From Pseudomonas faucium (lineage in GTDB: Bacteria; Pseudomonadota; Gammaproteobacteria; Pseudomonadales; Pseudomonadaceae): a stretch of DNA of 64,000 bases. Shown here one piece after another: positions 8,853 through 17,535 of the stretch. A program made the translations under genes and the position numbers. Where the stretch lies: the NCBI RefSeq assembly GCF_021602585.1, contig NZ_BQIP01000004.1, forward strand, positions 186,001-250,000, written 5' to 3'. Under the pieces are notes generated by a model that did no database searches, was not told the origin of the DNA, and saw nothing but the letters and a program-made list of their open reading frames with translations. Position 1 is the first letter of the stretch. Each line of letters begins with the position of its first letter.

Positions 8853-9815
8853 TCAGCTGTCAGTGCCTGACCTGATTCTTAAACCATTTCTGGACAAGCT
8901 AAATTTATAATCCCGACCCTCGTGCTCCCTGATAATAAATGTACCTTGGCCTTTACGGCGTAATTCATCAAAATTTCTTATTACGAAATCATCAGGCAAA
9001 TATCCATAGTTAGCCGTAGACTCATGCAGACTAAGCCCGGACTTCTTATAGTATTCAGCAACCCCTGGAGAGAGTCCTTTAGCTATAAATTCCTGACGAC
9101 TGCGAACGGTCGGAGCCGCCGCAGGAGTCGACACATAACGCCCCTCTCGCCCTGAAACTCCAGGCCCTACTTCAGTGTAATTATTGTCGCGCGCCCTATT
9201 GGTCGAGACACTCGACTGGGATACGTCAGCAGGTGGCATTCGTTCAACACCCTGTGCGGGATTGGTATTCACCGTTGGTTCAGTAGAGGGATTATTTTTG
9301 CGAATGAATATTTTTTTCAGAGACTTCAGCATCTGACCCGTAGGGTCAACTTTATTTACTGGATCGCCGCCACAGTAGCCATACGCATTGATACCACCTT
9401 TACCAAAAGGACTTAACGCATCGGAACTGTTGAAACGCATGCGTGCCGGGCTGTACACCCTATGCCCATTACCCAAATGATAGCCTTGAGCTAAAGGGTC
9501 AATCCGCTGCCCATTGAAACCTAGCAATGACTTAGCCTGACTCGCCAAGCGATGCCCATAGGGCGAATATGCCATTTCCTGCAACGTCATGCGTTGGAGC
9601 CCGAGCACTGTTCCCGCCAAGTCCGCCTGAAGCAGGTGTGCATGGCTGTTATCTCGCTGCAACACAGGTACATCGCGCGCCCACGTCAGTCGACATATCC
9701 CCTCTCCTTGCAACTCGACCGCAAGGTGATTTCCTTGATAAAAGCGTTGAACCATTTGCCCTGCCCTTCGCCCTGAAGGCCCCTTCAGGCTCGAGTCTTC
9801 GATTACAGTTTTCAT
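8853..9815 (-). CDS. Orphan RHS-repeat core protein with variable C-terminal tip
   Basis: A 320-residue protein. Residues about 50-160 match the conserved RHS core end: SPYGHR, LLGFNGQR, YHLGNGHRVY, MRFNSSDALSPFGKGGINAY and the closing DPTGQ. After it comes a roughly 155-residue unique C-terminal region that I do not recognise. It lacks the long YD-repeat shell and any secretion domain, so it is a remnant or one of the short orphan RHS genes found in P. putida. ATG 9815 is chosen over GTG 9854 because gagg precedes it at good spacing. GC content and codon use are clearly lower than in neighbouring genes. No immunity gene follows: the 164 bp downstream end at the convergent sbp. Confidence 0.82.
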   Translation of the reverse strand: MKTVIEDSSLKGPSGRRAGQMVQRFYQGNHLAVELQGEGICRLTWARDVPVLQRDNSHAHLLQADLAGTVLGLQRMTLQEMAYSPYGHRLASQAKSLLGFNGQRIDPLAQGYHLGNGHRVYSPARMRFNSSDALSPFGKGGINAYGYCGGDPVNKVDPTGQMLKSLKKIFIRKNNPSTEPTVNTNPAQGVERMPPADVSQSSVSTNRARDNNYTEVGPGVSGREGRYVSTPAAAPTVRSRQEFIAKGLSPGVAEYYKKSGLSLHESTANYGYLPDDFVIRNFDELRRKGQGTFIIREHEGRDYKFSLSRNGLRIRSGTDS

Positions 9816-10130
9816 ATCTGCCTCATGTGACCTGCATTTCGCCTGTTCTCCCACGAAATCCGCGCGTCAACAACTGGCATAATTGATAGGTACTTCGGGA
9901 CACCTCCGTTATTCGGCCTATGCGGTCTCACACCCATACATATAGGCTCCATATCAAATGTTTTCCCAGTGTTTAACCCGATCTATTCCGACAATCAGCA
10001 ATGGGCACTTCGCCGGGCCGCCCGCGAAGAGGCCGGCACACACCACATATCCATCGAACTTTTCCTTCCATTCAGCCCTCAGTTCCTTGAGTAACCCTGC
10101 CCCGCTCACCCCGGCCCAAGGAGTACTCCA
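9816..10130. other. Intergenic region between the RHS gene and the MscS-family gene
   Basis: This 315-bp stretch is AT-rich next to the RHS start and returns to normal composition near 10000. It must hold divergent promoters, but I see no convincing -10/-35 pair, operator or RNA. An aaggag ribosome site for the next gene is at 10118-10123. Confidence 0.5.
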
Positions 10131-12155
10131 GTGCTGCGCTACCTCGCTACCCTGCTGCTCGGCTGCTTGCTGAGCACCCACCTGCTCGCCGCAGACCCCG
10201 CCCCCGCCGAAGAACAACCCGCCGAACCGGAAGCGGTCCTGCAAGGCGGCCTGCTCGGCGCCCTGGCCGACGGCCTGGACAGCGCCGCCCAGGAGCTCGA
10301 CCTCGACGCCCACCTGGTCGATGCCTGGCGCCTGCGCACCGACCGCGCCGCCAAGGAAATGGAACGCCTGGTGGACCGCCATTCGGCTGGCGATTCACTG
10401 CAGCTGGCCGGCGACTTCATGCTCCTGACCCTGGCCTGGGCCGCCTGTTTTGCCCTGCTGACCACACTTGGCCGCTGGGTCGCCAGGCGTGCGGCGGGCA
10501 CCCCGTGGCTGCGCGCCCGCAAGCGTGCCAGCAGCCTGCTCGGCTACCTGCTGCCCTACACCCTGCCGGCCCTGGCCAGCCTGCCGCTGACCTTGTATGC
10601 CAGCCGCTTCCTCGACCCTTCGGTAGCCCGCGCCCTGGGCCTGAGCCTGGCCTATGCCACCAGCAGCGGCCTGTTCTCTACCTCGATCATCCTGTGCCTG
10701 GTCACCTTGTTCGATGCCGGCCACAAGCGCGCCGCGGTGGCCGTGATCAAGCGCCTGGCACCGCGCCCGCTGTTCCTGATCGGCTTTCTCGCCGCCTGGA
10801 GCGATGCGCTGACCAGCCCGCAGATCGCTCGCCAGCTGGGCGGCAACATCACCGCCAGCATCGCCGTGGCCACCGGCCTGATCGCCACCTTCATCTTCGC
10901 AAGCCTGGTGATCCGCCTGCGCCGCCCGGTCGCGCAGCTGATCCGCAACCGCGCCTTCAAGGACCGCCAGCAACACCGCGCCGTGCAGGAAACCCTGCGG
11001 ATCTTTTCGCTGCTGTGGTATCTGCCGATCTTGCTGATGATCCTGGTGTCGGCCATCCACCTGGTAGGCGCCGGCGCAGAAAGCCACAAGGCCCTGCAGA
11101 ACGCACTGCTGACCACGGTGCTGCTGGTCAGCACGGTGTTTCTCAGCACCCTGCTGCAACACCTGCTGGCCCCCGGCGATGCCGATGCCGCGCAACGAGT
11201 GCGGCCGTACAAGGAGCTGCTGCGCAGCCTGGCCCATGCGCTGCTGCGCATTGCCATGGCGGTGGCCTTCATCGAACTGCTGGGGCGCATCTGGGGCTTT
11301 TCGGTGATCGACTTCGCCCTGAGCAACAGCCTGGGCCAGGCGATCAGCAACTCGCTGTCGAGCATCGGCCTGATCCTGCTGGTGACCTGGCTGCTCTGGG
11401 TGGTACTCGACACCGCCATCCAGGAAGCCCTGAAGCCGCCCGCCGGCCGCCGCGCGGCACGCCAGCCCAGTACCCGGGTGCGGACCATCCTGCCGATGCT
11501 GCGCAACGCCATCAAGGTGGTGCTGGTGGTGATCTGCACCATCACCACCATGGCCAACCTGGGCATCAACGTTGCGCCGCTGCTGGCCGGTGCCGGGGTG
11601 ATCGGCCTGGCCATCGGCTTTGGCTCGCAGCAGCTGGTGCAGGACGTGATCACCGGGCTGTTCATCCTGATCGAGGACACCATCTCGATCGGCGACTGGG
11701 TGGTGCTCGACTCCGGCCACGCCGGCACCGTCGAGAGCCTGACCATCCGCACCCTGCGCCTGCGCGATGGCAAGGGCTTCGTGCATTCGGTGCCGTTCGG
11801 CCAGATCAAGGCGGTCACCAACCAGTCACGGCAGTTCGCCTATGCGTTCTTCTCGGTGCAGTTCACCTATGACAGTGACGTGGACGAGTCGCTGGCGCTG
11901 ATCCACGAGGTGGGGCAGTCGATCAGCGACGACCCGCTGCTGCGTATCAACCTGCAGGGGCCGCTGCAGGTGTTCGGGGTCGACCGCATGGACTTGAACG
12001 GGTTCGTGCTCACGGCGCAGTTCCGCACCATTTCCGGCGGGCAGTATGCGGTGAGCCGGGCGTTCAACGAGCGGCTGAAGAAGCGCGTGGACCAGACCGA
12101 GCATGTGAGTTTTGCCCAGGTGTACCCGATGCCGGTGCGAAGCGTCTCAGCTTGA
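10131..12155 (+). CDS. Large MscS-family mechanosensitive channel
   Basis: A 674-residue inner-membrane protein with a signal peptide (MLRYLATLLLGCLLSTHLLAA), a short periplasmic segment, many membrane helices and a C-terminal MscS module. The pore-lining helix and beta domain are seen at LAGAGVIGLAIGFGSQQLVQD, EDTISIGDWVVL and VPFGQIKAVTNQS. Size and layout resemble E. coli YbiO/YnaI-type paralogues and not the 286-residue MscS. It would open on membrane tension during osmotic downshock. The start is GTG with aaggag 7 bases upstream and a signal peptide right after it. Confidence 0.92.
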   Translation: MLRYLATLLLGCLLSTHLLAADPAPAEEQPAEPEAVLQGGLLGALADGLDSAAQELDLDAHLVDAWRLRTDRAAKEMERLVDRHSAGDSLQLAGDFMLLTLAWAACFALLTTLGRWVARRAAGTPWLRARKRASSLLGYLLPYTLPALASLPLTLYASRFLDPSVARALGLSLAYATSSGLFSTSIILCLVTLFDAGHKRAAVAVIKRLAPRPLFLIGFLAAWSDALTSPQIARQLGGNITASIAVATGLIATFIFASLVIRLRRPVAQLIRNRAFKDRQQHRAVQETLRIFSLLWYLPILLMILVSAIHLVGAGAESHKALQNALLTTVLLVSTVFLSTLLQHLLAPGDADAAQRVRPYKELLRSLAHALLRIAMAVAFIELLGRIWGFSVIDFALSNSLGQAISNSLSSIGLILLVTWLLWVVLDTAIQEALKPPAGRRAARQPSTRVRTILPMLRNAIKVVLVVICTITTMANLGINVAPLLAGAGVIGLAIGFGSQQLVQDVITGLFILIEDTISIGDWVVLDSGHAGTVESLTIRTLRLRDGKGFVHSVPFGQIKAVTNQSRQFAYAFFSVQFTYDSDVDESLALIHEVGQSISDDPLLRINLQGPLQVFGVDRMDLNGFVLTAQFRTISGGQYAVSRAFNERLKKRVDQTEHVSFAQVYPMPVRSVSA

Positions 12156-12168
12156 TGGTGTCAGTTCC

Positions 12169-12246
12169 GGCCCTATCGCCGGCAAGCCGGCTCCCACAGG
12201 CCACCGCAGCCCCCCCTGTGGGAGCCGGCTTGCCGGCGATAGGGCC
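12169..12246. repeat. REP inverted pair (ccctatcgccggcaagccgg type)
   Basis: Perfect 32-base arms at 12169-12200 and 12215-12246. It lies between two convergent genes, the MscS-family gene and the methyltransferase gene, where it may act as a two-way terminator. It belongs to the commonest REP family in this window. Confidence 0.92.
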
Positions 12247-12258
12247 GCCACAGGCAAC

Positions 12259-13185
12259 CTATGCCTGCCTGAATACCAAGGCCTTCAACCCCCCCGCCGG
12301 GTCCGCATCGGGAAACTCCGGCGGGTTCTCCAGCCGCTCTACAAAAGCCAGCGAAGGCGCCTGCTCGGCCATGCCCTCGATCAGAAACTCCGGCCCGATC
12401 CCCGGGTCGTTCACACACGCCAGCACGGTCCCCCCCGCGCTCAGCAACTCCGGCAGGCGCCGCAGGATCTTCGCGTAATCCTGGGTGAGCACGAAGCTGC
12501 CCTTCTGGAAGGTCGGCGGATCGATGATGATCAAGTCATAGGGCCCGTACTTGCGCACCTTGCCCCACGACTTGAACAGCTCATGCCCCAGATACGCCAC
12601 CCGCGACGCATCGTGGCCATTGAGCCGGTGGTTGTCGCGGCCTCGCGACAGCGCAGCCTTGGCCATGTCGAGGTTGACCACCTGCTCGGCGCCACCGGCA
12701 ATCGCCGCCACGGAAAAACCGCAGGTATAGGCGAACAGGTTGAGCACGCGCTTGCCTGGCGCCTGCTCGCGTACCCAGCGGCGCCCGTAGCGCATGTCGA
12801 GGAACAGGCCAGTGTTCTGCCGCACGCCCAGGTCCAGCAGGTAACGCAGGCCATCCTCGATGACCTCACGCTGCTGGCACGGCTCGCCCCACACCCACTG
12901 CCCCGGGCTGTCGGGCAAGTAGCGGTGCTGGATCAGCATGGCCTGGCCAGCCCAGTGCGGGTGCTCGGCAATGTGCGCGAGCATGGCCTCGAGCGCTGCC
13001 AGCTGGCCCTCTGGCGGTTCACGGAACAGCGCCAGCGAAAGCACGCCCTGCAGCCAGTCGACGGTGATCTGCTCCAGCCCCGGCCAGCAGCGTCCGCGGC
13101 CATGGAACAGGCGGCGGGTTTCTTGCGGGGCGGGGTCGAGGGCAGTGAGCAGGTGCTGTTCGAGGGTCTGGATCGGCGAAGTCAT
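12259..13185 (-). CDS. Class I SAM-dependent methyltransferase, RlmI/RlmK-like
   Basis: A 308-residue protein (from MTSPIQTLEQ) with a Rossmann methyltransferase domain. SAM-binding motif I is in VLNLFAYTCGFSVAAIAGGA, an acidic residue in NLDMAK, and the catalytic-type IIIDPPTFQKGSF motif resembles 23S rRNA m5C/m7G methyltransferases of the RlmI/RlmK group. The substrate is therefore probably rRNA but is not proven. An upstream in-frame ATG at 13215, one base after the EamA-gene stop, would add ten residues and couple translation; either start is possible. Confidence 0.85.
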   Translation of the reverse strand: MTSPIQTLEQHLLTALDPAPQETRRLFHGRGRCWPGLEQITVDWLQGVLSLALFREPPEGQLAALEAMLAHIAEHPHWAGQAMLIQHRYLPDSPGQWVWGEPCQQREVIEDGLRYLLDLGVRQNTGLFLDMRYGRRWVREQAPGKRVLNLFAYTCGFSVAAIAGGAEQVVNLDMAKAALSRGRDNHRLNGHDASRVAYLGHELFKSWGKVRKYGPYDLIIIDPPTFQKGSFVLTQDYAKILRRLPELLSAGGTVLACVNDPGIGPEFLIEGMAEQAPSLAFVERLENPPEFPDADPAGGLKALVFRQA

Positions 13186-13216
13186 GGCAGGTCGCAAGCA
13201 AGTGAAAGGGGGCATT

Positions 13217-14113
13217 CTACCCTTTGGCCGGCACCTGCGCCGAACGCAACCACCAACCCTGCTGCATGCCCGCCGCCGCCAGCAGGATCAAGCCCACGCC
13301 CAACCACTGCAACGGCGCCAGGCGGTGCCCGAACGCCACCCAGTCGACCAGGATCGCCGCGATCGGGTAGATGAACGACAAGGCGCCGGTCAACGCCGTG
13401 GGCAGGCGCTGGATGGCGCTGTACAGCAACACGTACATCAGCCCCGTGTGGACCATGCCCAGGGTCACCAGGCTGGCCAGTGCCGAGGGCTCGCCAGGCA
13501 GCCCGCCGAGCGTGACCCAGGGCGCCAGCAGCAGCGCGCCGGTGCTCACCTGGATCAGCGCGATCAGGTGCGGGGGCGTGCCTTTGAGGCGTTTGATGAC
13601 CAAGGCCGCAATGGCATACAAAAACGCCGCGCCCAAGGCCAGGGCGATGCCCAGCAGGTACTCCTCGCCACTCGCCTGCCCGGCGCCATGGGCGCTGACG
13701 ATCGCCAGCATGCCGAGAAAGGCCACGCTCAGCCAGGTGACCTTGGCCAGGGTGATCTTCTCGCCAAGAAACAGCGCCGCCAGCCCCACCAGCATGAACG
13801 GCTGCACGTTGTACACCGCCGTGCCGATGGCGATGGACGCCCGCGAGTAGGAGGCGAACAGCAACACCCAGTTGCCGACGATGGCCACGCCGCTGGCAAT
13901 CGCCAGCAACACGGCGGTGCCGCTGATCACGCCCGGCTTGAGAAAGCCCAGTGCCGCGCAGATCACCAGCAAGGTGCCAGCGCCGAACACGCAGCGCCAG
14001 AACACCACCTCCAGCACCGGCTGGCCGGACACCAGCACGAACCAGCCGATGGTGCCGGAAATCAGCATGGCGGCGACCATTTCCAACGAACCGCGGCGCA
14101 ATGAACTGTCCAT
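13217..14113 (-). CDS. EamA/DMT-family transporter
   Basis: A 298-residue inner-membrane protein with ten hydrophobic helices forming two EamA repeats; the second begins near ALALGAAFLYAIAALVIKRL. Members export or import amino acids or other small metabolites; the substrate cannot be read from the sequence. The start ATG 14113 (MDSSLRRGSLEM) has a gggag site 8 bases upstream. It is divergent from an Lrp/AsnC regulator 133 bp away, which suggests amino-acid-related efflux controlled by that regulator. Confidence 0.9.
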   Translation of the reverse strand: MDSSLRRGSLEMVAAMLISGTIGWFVLVSGQPVLEVVFWRCVFGAGTLLVICAALGFLKPGVISGTAVLLAIASGVAIVGNWVLLFASYSRASIAIGTAVYNVQPFMLVGLAALFLGEKITLAKVTWLSVAFLGMLAIVSAHGAGQASGEEYLLGIALALGAAFLYAIAALVIKRLKGTPPHLIALIQVSTGALLLAPWVTLGGLPGEPSALASLVTLGMVHTGLMYVLLYSAIQRLPTALTGALSFIYPIAAILVDWVAFGHRLAPLQWLGVGLILLAAAGMQQGWWLRSAQVPAKG

Positions 14114-14246
14114 CGCATGTCTCCCATTGACGATGGGCCTAGTATGCAGAGGCCCGTCACCGGCCTTCCAGCGGATAACCAAGGCAGTTTTGCCGGTTCA
14201 CCTTTACTATCAAGGGAAATTCGCACTATCACCTGACGAGGCGCCC

Positions 14247-14684
14247 ATGACCGATGCCATCGACCAACTGCTGATCAATGCCCTGATGGAAGACTCCCGC
14301 CGCTCGCTCAAGGCGTTGGCGCAGATCAGCGGGCTGTCCGCACCCAGCGTCAGCGAGCGGCTGCGGCGCCTGGAAGAGCGCGGCGTGCTGCGTGGCTACA
14401 CGGTCGATGTCGACCCGCGCAGCTTTGGCTACCAGCTGCAGGCCATCGTGCGTATCCGCCCGCTGCCCGGGCAGCTGCAGGAGGTGGAACGGCAGATCAT
14501 CGCCATCCCCCAGTTCACCGAGTGCGACAAGGTGACCGGCGAGGACTGCTTCATTGCCCGGCTGCACGTGCGCTCGATGGAGCAGCTCGACACGCTGCTG
14601 GACCGGATCAATGTGCTGGCCGAAACCAATACCGCGATCATCAAGAAGTCGCCGGTGAAACGGCGCTTGCCGCCGATGGAGTGA
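14247..14684 (+). CDS. Lrp/AsnC-family transcriptional regulator
   Basis: A 145-residue regulator. The N-terminal winged helix-turn-helix (residues 6-50) contains LAQISGLSAPSVSERLRRLEERGVL, and the C-terminal RAM ligand-binding domain follows (IVRIRPLPGQL, VTGEDCFIARLHV). ATG 14247 has gacgagg upstream; a longer open frame to 13872 runs antisense through the EamA gene and is not used. Divergence from the EamA transporter gene suggests direct control of that exporter by an amino acid. Confidence 0.93.
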   Translation: MTDAIDQLLINALMEDSRRSLKALAQISGLSAPSVSERLRRLEERGVLRGYTVDVDPRSFGYQLQAIVRIRPLPGQLQEVERQIIAIPQFTECDKVTGEDCFIARLHVRSMEQLDTLLDRINVLAETNTAIIKKSPVKRRLPPME

Positions 14685-14959
14685 GGCTGGCTGCCGGCGA
14701 CAGGCCTGCGCAAGAAAAGCTGACTATTTTTTGTACACAAGAATGTCACCTTAAGTGCCATTTTTGTGTGCACTTCCCCAAGTAACGCCCCAAAGCGTTA
14801 CACATTCCGTTTAATAAAATTTGACCATTCGATCAACTAACACACCCACTAAAAATTTAAACCTGTTCATTTGGTCAACTTATAGTTTCGCTATTTCATT
14901 CACTTATCTATCAGTCAGATAGATTCGAAATGATGGCCACTAAAAGCCTCTTTCTCGCC

Positions 14960-14975
14960 TGGCATGGAACTCGCT
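14960..14975 (+). promoter_or_regulatory. Putative sigma-54 (-24/-12) promoter for the NCS1 permease
   Basis: tggcatggaactcgct has GG and GC elements exactly 10 bases apart and resembles the consensus tggcac-N5-ttgct with one -12 mismatch. It lies about 185 bases before the permease start. Sigma-54 control through NtrC is usual for nitrogen-scavenging transporters, which fits the gene's likely role. Confidence 0.5.
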
Positions 14976-14991
14976 TTTGTGTGTTCGTGTT

Positions 14992-15001
14992 TTGTATACA
15001 A
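14992..15001. promoter_or_regulatory. Palindromic operator ttgtatacaa
   Basis: A perfect 10-bp palindrome of the type bound by GntR-family (FadR/VanR-like) regulators. It lies about 18 bases downstream of the putative -12 GC, so just past the predicted transcription start, a position suited to repression. The regulator itself is not identified. Confidence 0.45.
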
Positions 15002-15157
15002 GTTCGACAAAACATAAATACACAAGAACCCGCGACGCTGGCCCAATCACCAGCCGCCGCGTCCAGAACCCAGTGATGCCAACGCTGCACCGACGAGATG
15101 GCGAGCCCGTGCGCATGCCCGCTCATCGCAGTCCACGTGCATCAGGAGCCCGCCGGA

Positions 15158-16690
15158 ATGAGTACCAGCCTCGACCTTGCCCCTGAACTATCCGTCGCCA
15201 GCACCCACGCTTCTTCCACCCTTGCCGGCGAACTTCCGTTACTTGAACTGAGCCCGCGCCTGCACAACCGCGACCTCGCCCCGACCCGCATGGAAGGCCG
15301 GCGCTGGGGGCGCTACAGCATCTTCGCGCTGTGGACCAACGATGTGCACAACATCGCCAACTACTCCTTCGCCATGGGCTTGTTCGCCCTGGGCCTGGGC
15401 GGCTGGCAAATCCTCCTGTCGCTGGCGATCGGTGCGGCGCTGGTGTACTTCTTCATGAACCTCTCCGGCTACATGGGCCAGAAGACTGGCGTGCCCTTCC
15501 CGGTGATCAGCCGCATCGCCTTCGGCATCCACGGCGCGCAGATCCCGGCGCTGATCCGCGCGGTGATCGCCATCGCCTGGTTCGGCATCCAGACCTACCT
15601 GGCCTCGGTGGTGCTGCGCGTGCTGCTCACGGCCGTGTGGCCGCAACTGGCCAGCTACGACCACAACAGCCTGCTGGGCCTGTCGAGCCTGGGCTGGGTG
15701 TGCTTCGTGGCGATCTGGCTGGTGCAGCTGGTGATCCTCGCCTACGGCATGGAGATGGTGCGCCGCTACGAGGCCTTCGCCGGCCCTGTGATCCTGCTGA
15801 CCGTGGCCAGCCTTGCGCTGTTCATGTACTTCAAGGCCGATGCGCGCATCGCCTGGTCGGTGGCCGAGCCGCTGAGCGGCTACGAGATGTGGCGCAACAT
15901 CTTTGCCGGCGGCGCCCTGTGGCTGGCGATCTACGGCACCCTGGTGCTCAACTTCTGCGACTTCGCCCGCTCCTCGCCGTGCCGCAAGACCATCCGCGTC
16001 GGCAACTTCTGGGGCCTGCCGGTGAACATCCTGGTGTTCGCCATGATCACCGTGGTGCTGTGCGGTGCGCAGTTCCAGATCAACGGCCAGATCATCGACA
16101 GCCCGACGCAGATCGTCGCCAGCATTCCCAACACTGCGTTCCTGGTCCTGGGCTGCATGGCCTTCCTGATCGTCACCGTGGCGGTGAACATCATGGCCAA
16201 CTTCGTCGCCCCGGCCTTCGTGCTCAGCAACCTGGCGCCACGCCACCTCAACTTCCGCCGTGCCGGGCTGATCAGCGCCACCCTGGCCGTGCTGATCCTG
16301 CCGTGGAACCTGTACAACAGCCCGCTGGTGATCGTGTACTTCCTGTCCGGCCTGGGTGCCCTGCTCGGCCCGCTGTACGGGGTGATCATGGCCGACTACT
16401 GGCTGCTGCGAAAAGGCTGCATCAACGTGCCGGAGCTGTACAGCGAACACCCGGCCGGCGCCTACCACTACAGCAAGGGCATCAACCTGCGCGCCGTGGC
16501 CGCCTTCCTGCCCGCCGCGCTGCTGGCCATCGTCCTGGCCCTGGTGCCCAACTTCCATGCCATTGCGCCGTTTTCCTGGCTGATCGGTGCCGGCATCGCC
16601 GCCGCGCTGTACCTGCTGATCGCCCCGCGCAACCGCCACTACCACGACGTCAGCGGCGAATGCATCGCCGTCGACCACAGCAGCCACTGA
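15158..16690 (+). CDS. NCS1-family permease (allantoin/hydantoin/nucleobase type)
   Basis: A 510-residue transporter with about twelve membrane helices. The NCS1 hallmark WTNDVHNIANYSFAMGLFALGL follows a 60-residue cytoplasmic N-terminus, as in Mhp1 and PucI/allantoin permeases. FPVISRIAFGIHGAQIPALIR and NFCDFARSS are further family motifs lining the substrate/Na+ site. ATG 15158 has aggag 9 bases upstream. It is paired with a hydantoin-racemase-family gene 16 bp downstream and lies within 20 kb of the glyoxylate operon, so allantoin or a hydantoin is the likely substrate; uracil or another nucleobase cannot be excluded. Confidence 0.9.
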   Translation: MSTSLDLAPELSVASTHASSTLAGELPLLELSPRLHNRDLAPTRMEGRRWGRYSIFALWTNDVHNIANYSFAMGLFALGLGGWQILLSLAIGAALVYFFMNLSGYMGQKTGVPFPVISRIAFGIHGAQIPALIRAVIAIAWFGIQTYLASVVLRVLLTAVWPQLASYDHNSLLGLSSLGWVCFVAIWLVQLVILAYGMEMVRRYEAFAGPVILLTVASLALFMYFKADARIAWSVAEPLSGYEMWRNIFAGGALWLAIYGTLVLNFCDFARSSPCRKTIRVGNFWGLPVNILVFAMITVVLCGAQFQINGQIIDSPTQIVASIPNTAFLVLGCMAFLIVTVAVNIMANFVAPAFVLSNLAPRHLNFRRAGLISATLAVLILPWNLYNSPLVIVYFLSGLGALLGPLYGVIMADYWLLRKGCINVPELYSEHPAGAYHYSKGINLRAVAAFLPAALLAIVLALVPNFHAIAPFSWLIGAGIAAALYLLIAPRNRHYHDVSGECIAVDHSSH

Positions 16691-16706
16691 CCAGGGAGGA
16701 CTGCCC

Positions 16707-17435
16707 ATGCGCATTCTGATCGCCAACGTCAACACCACCGAAGCCATCACCGAGGCCATTGCCGAGCAGGCCCGCAGCGTGGCTTCACCGGGCACCGAAA
16801 TCGTCGGCCTGACCCCATGGTTCGGTGCCGAGTCGGTGGAAGGCAATTTCGAAAGCTACCTGGCGGCCATCGCCGTAATGGACCGGGTGCTGGCCTACGA
16901 GGGCCCCTACGATGCCGTGATCCAGGCCGGCTACGGCGAGCATGGCCGGGAGGGCCTGCAGGAGCTGTTGAACGTGCCGGTGGTGGACATCACCGATGCC
17001 GCCGCCAGCACGGCCATGTACCTGGGCCACGCCTATTCGGTGGTGACCACCCTGGACCGCACCGTGCCGTTGATCGAGGACCGCCTGAAACTGTCCGGCC
17101 TGTACGAGCGCTGCGCCTCGGTGCGGGCCAGCGGGCTGGCCGTGCTGGAGCTCGAAGCCGACCCGCCGCGGGCCGTGCAAGCCATCGTCGAGCAGGCCGA
17201 GCGGGCCGTGCGCGAGGACAAGGCGGAGGTGATCTGCCTGGGCTGCGGCGGCATGGCCGGGCTGGATGAGCAGATCCGCCAGCGCACCGGGGTGCCGGTG
17301 GTGGATGGCGTGAGCGCGGCGGTGACCATCGCCGAGGCGCTGGTGCGCATGGGCTTGAGCACTTCCAAGGTGCGCACCTACGCCACGCCGCGGGTGAAGA
17401 AGGTGGTGGGCTGGCCGATGCGCTTCGGGCGCTGA
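16707..17435 (+). CDS. Asp/Glu/hydantoin racemase-family protein lacking the first catalytic Cys
   Basis: A 242-residue protein of the allantoin/hydantoin racemase group: N-terminal ILIANVNTTEAIT, SPGTEIVGLTP, SVVTTLDRTVPLI and the C-terminal VICLGCGGMAGLDEQ with the second catalytic cysteine (Cys180). Where classical hydantoin racemases have the first catalytic Cys (ACFGDPG), this protein has AGYGEHG, with Gly75 in its place. A two-base racemization would thus lack one acid/base residue, so isomerase or decarboxylase-like chemistry is possible. It is co-transcribed with the permease (gagga ribosome site, 16-bp gap). Confidence 0.85.
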   Translation: MRILIANVNTTEAITEAIAEQARSVASPGTEIVGLTPWFGAESVEGNFESYLAAIAVMDRVLAYEGPYDAVIQAGYGEHGREGLQELLNVPVVDITDAAASTAMYLGHAYSVVTTLDRTVPLIEDRLKLSGLYERCASVRASGLAVLELEADPPRAVQAIVEQAERAVREDKAEVICLGCGGMAGLDEQIRQRTGVPVVDGVSAAVTIAEALVRMGLSTSKVRTYATPRVKKVVGWPMRFGR

Positions 17436-17445
17436 GGTCTCATCT

Positions 17446-17528
17446 GGCCCTATCGCCGGCAAGCCGGCTCCCACAGGGGTTGAGGCTAGCCCCTGACCTG
17501 TGGGAGCCGGCTTGCCGGCGATAGGGCC
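17446..17528. repeat. REP inverted pair after the racemase-family gene
   Basis: Perfect 32-base arms at 17446-17477 and 17497-17528, between the convergent racemase-family and amino-acid dehydrogenase genes. Likely a two-way transcription block. Same family as the pair at 12169. Confidence 0.92.
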
Positions 17529-17535
17529 GGGAACC

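Larger units (their letters stand above)
14685..15157. promoter_or_regulatory. AT-rich regulatory region upstream of the NCS1 permease
   Basis: This 473-bp non-coding region is much richer in AT than its surroundings. It contains ttgtacacaa (14731-14740), the inverted pair ttgacca...tggtcaa (about 14821 and 14872), the stem atctatc-agtca-gatagat (14906-14924), a sigma-54-like element (14960-14975) and the palindrome ttgtatacaa (14992-15001). It looks like a multi-operator promoter controlling the permease/racemase pair. The regulators are not encoded next to it, except possibly the Lrp-type gene. Confidence 0.6.

Noticed and set aside
13872-14246. Extended N-terminus for the Lrp-type regulator
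   Set aside because: It runs antisense through the EamA gene; the family normally starts a few residues before its helix-turn-helix, as with ATG 14247.
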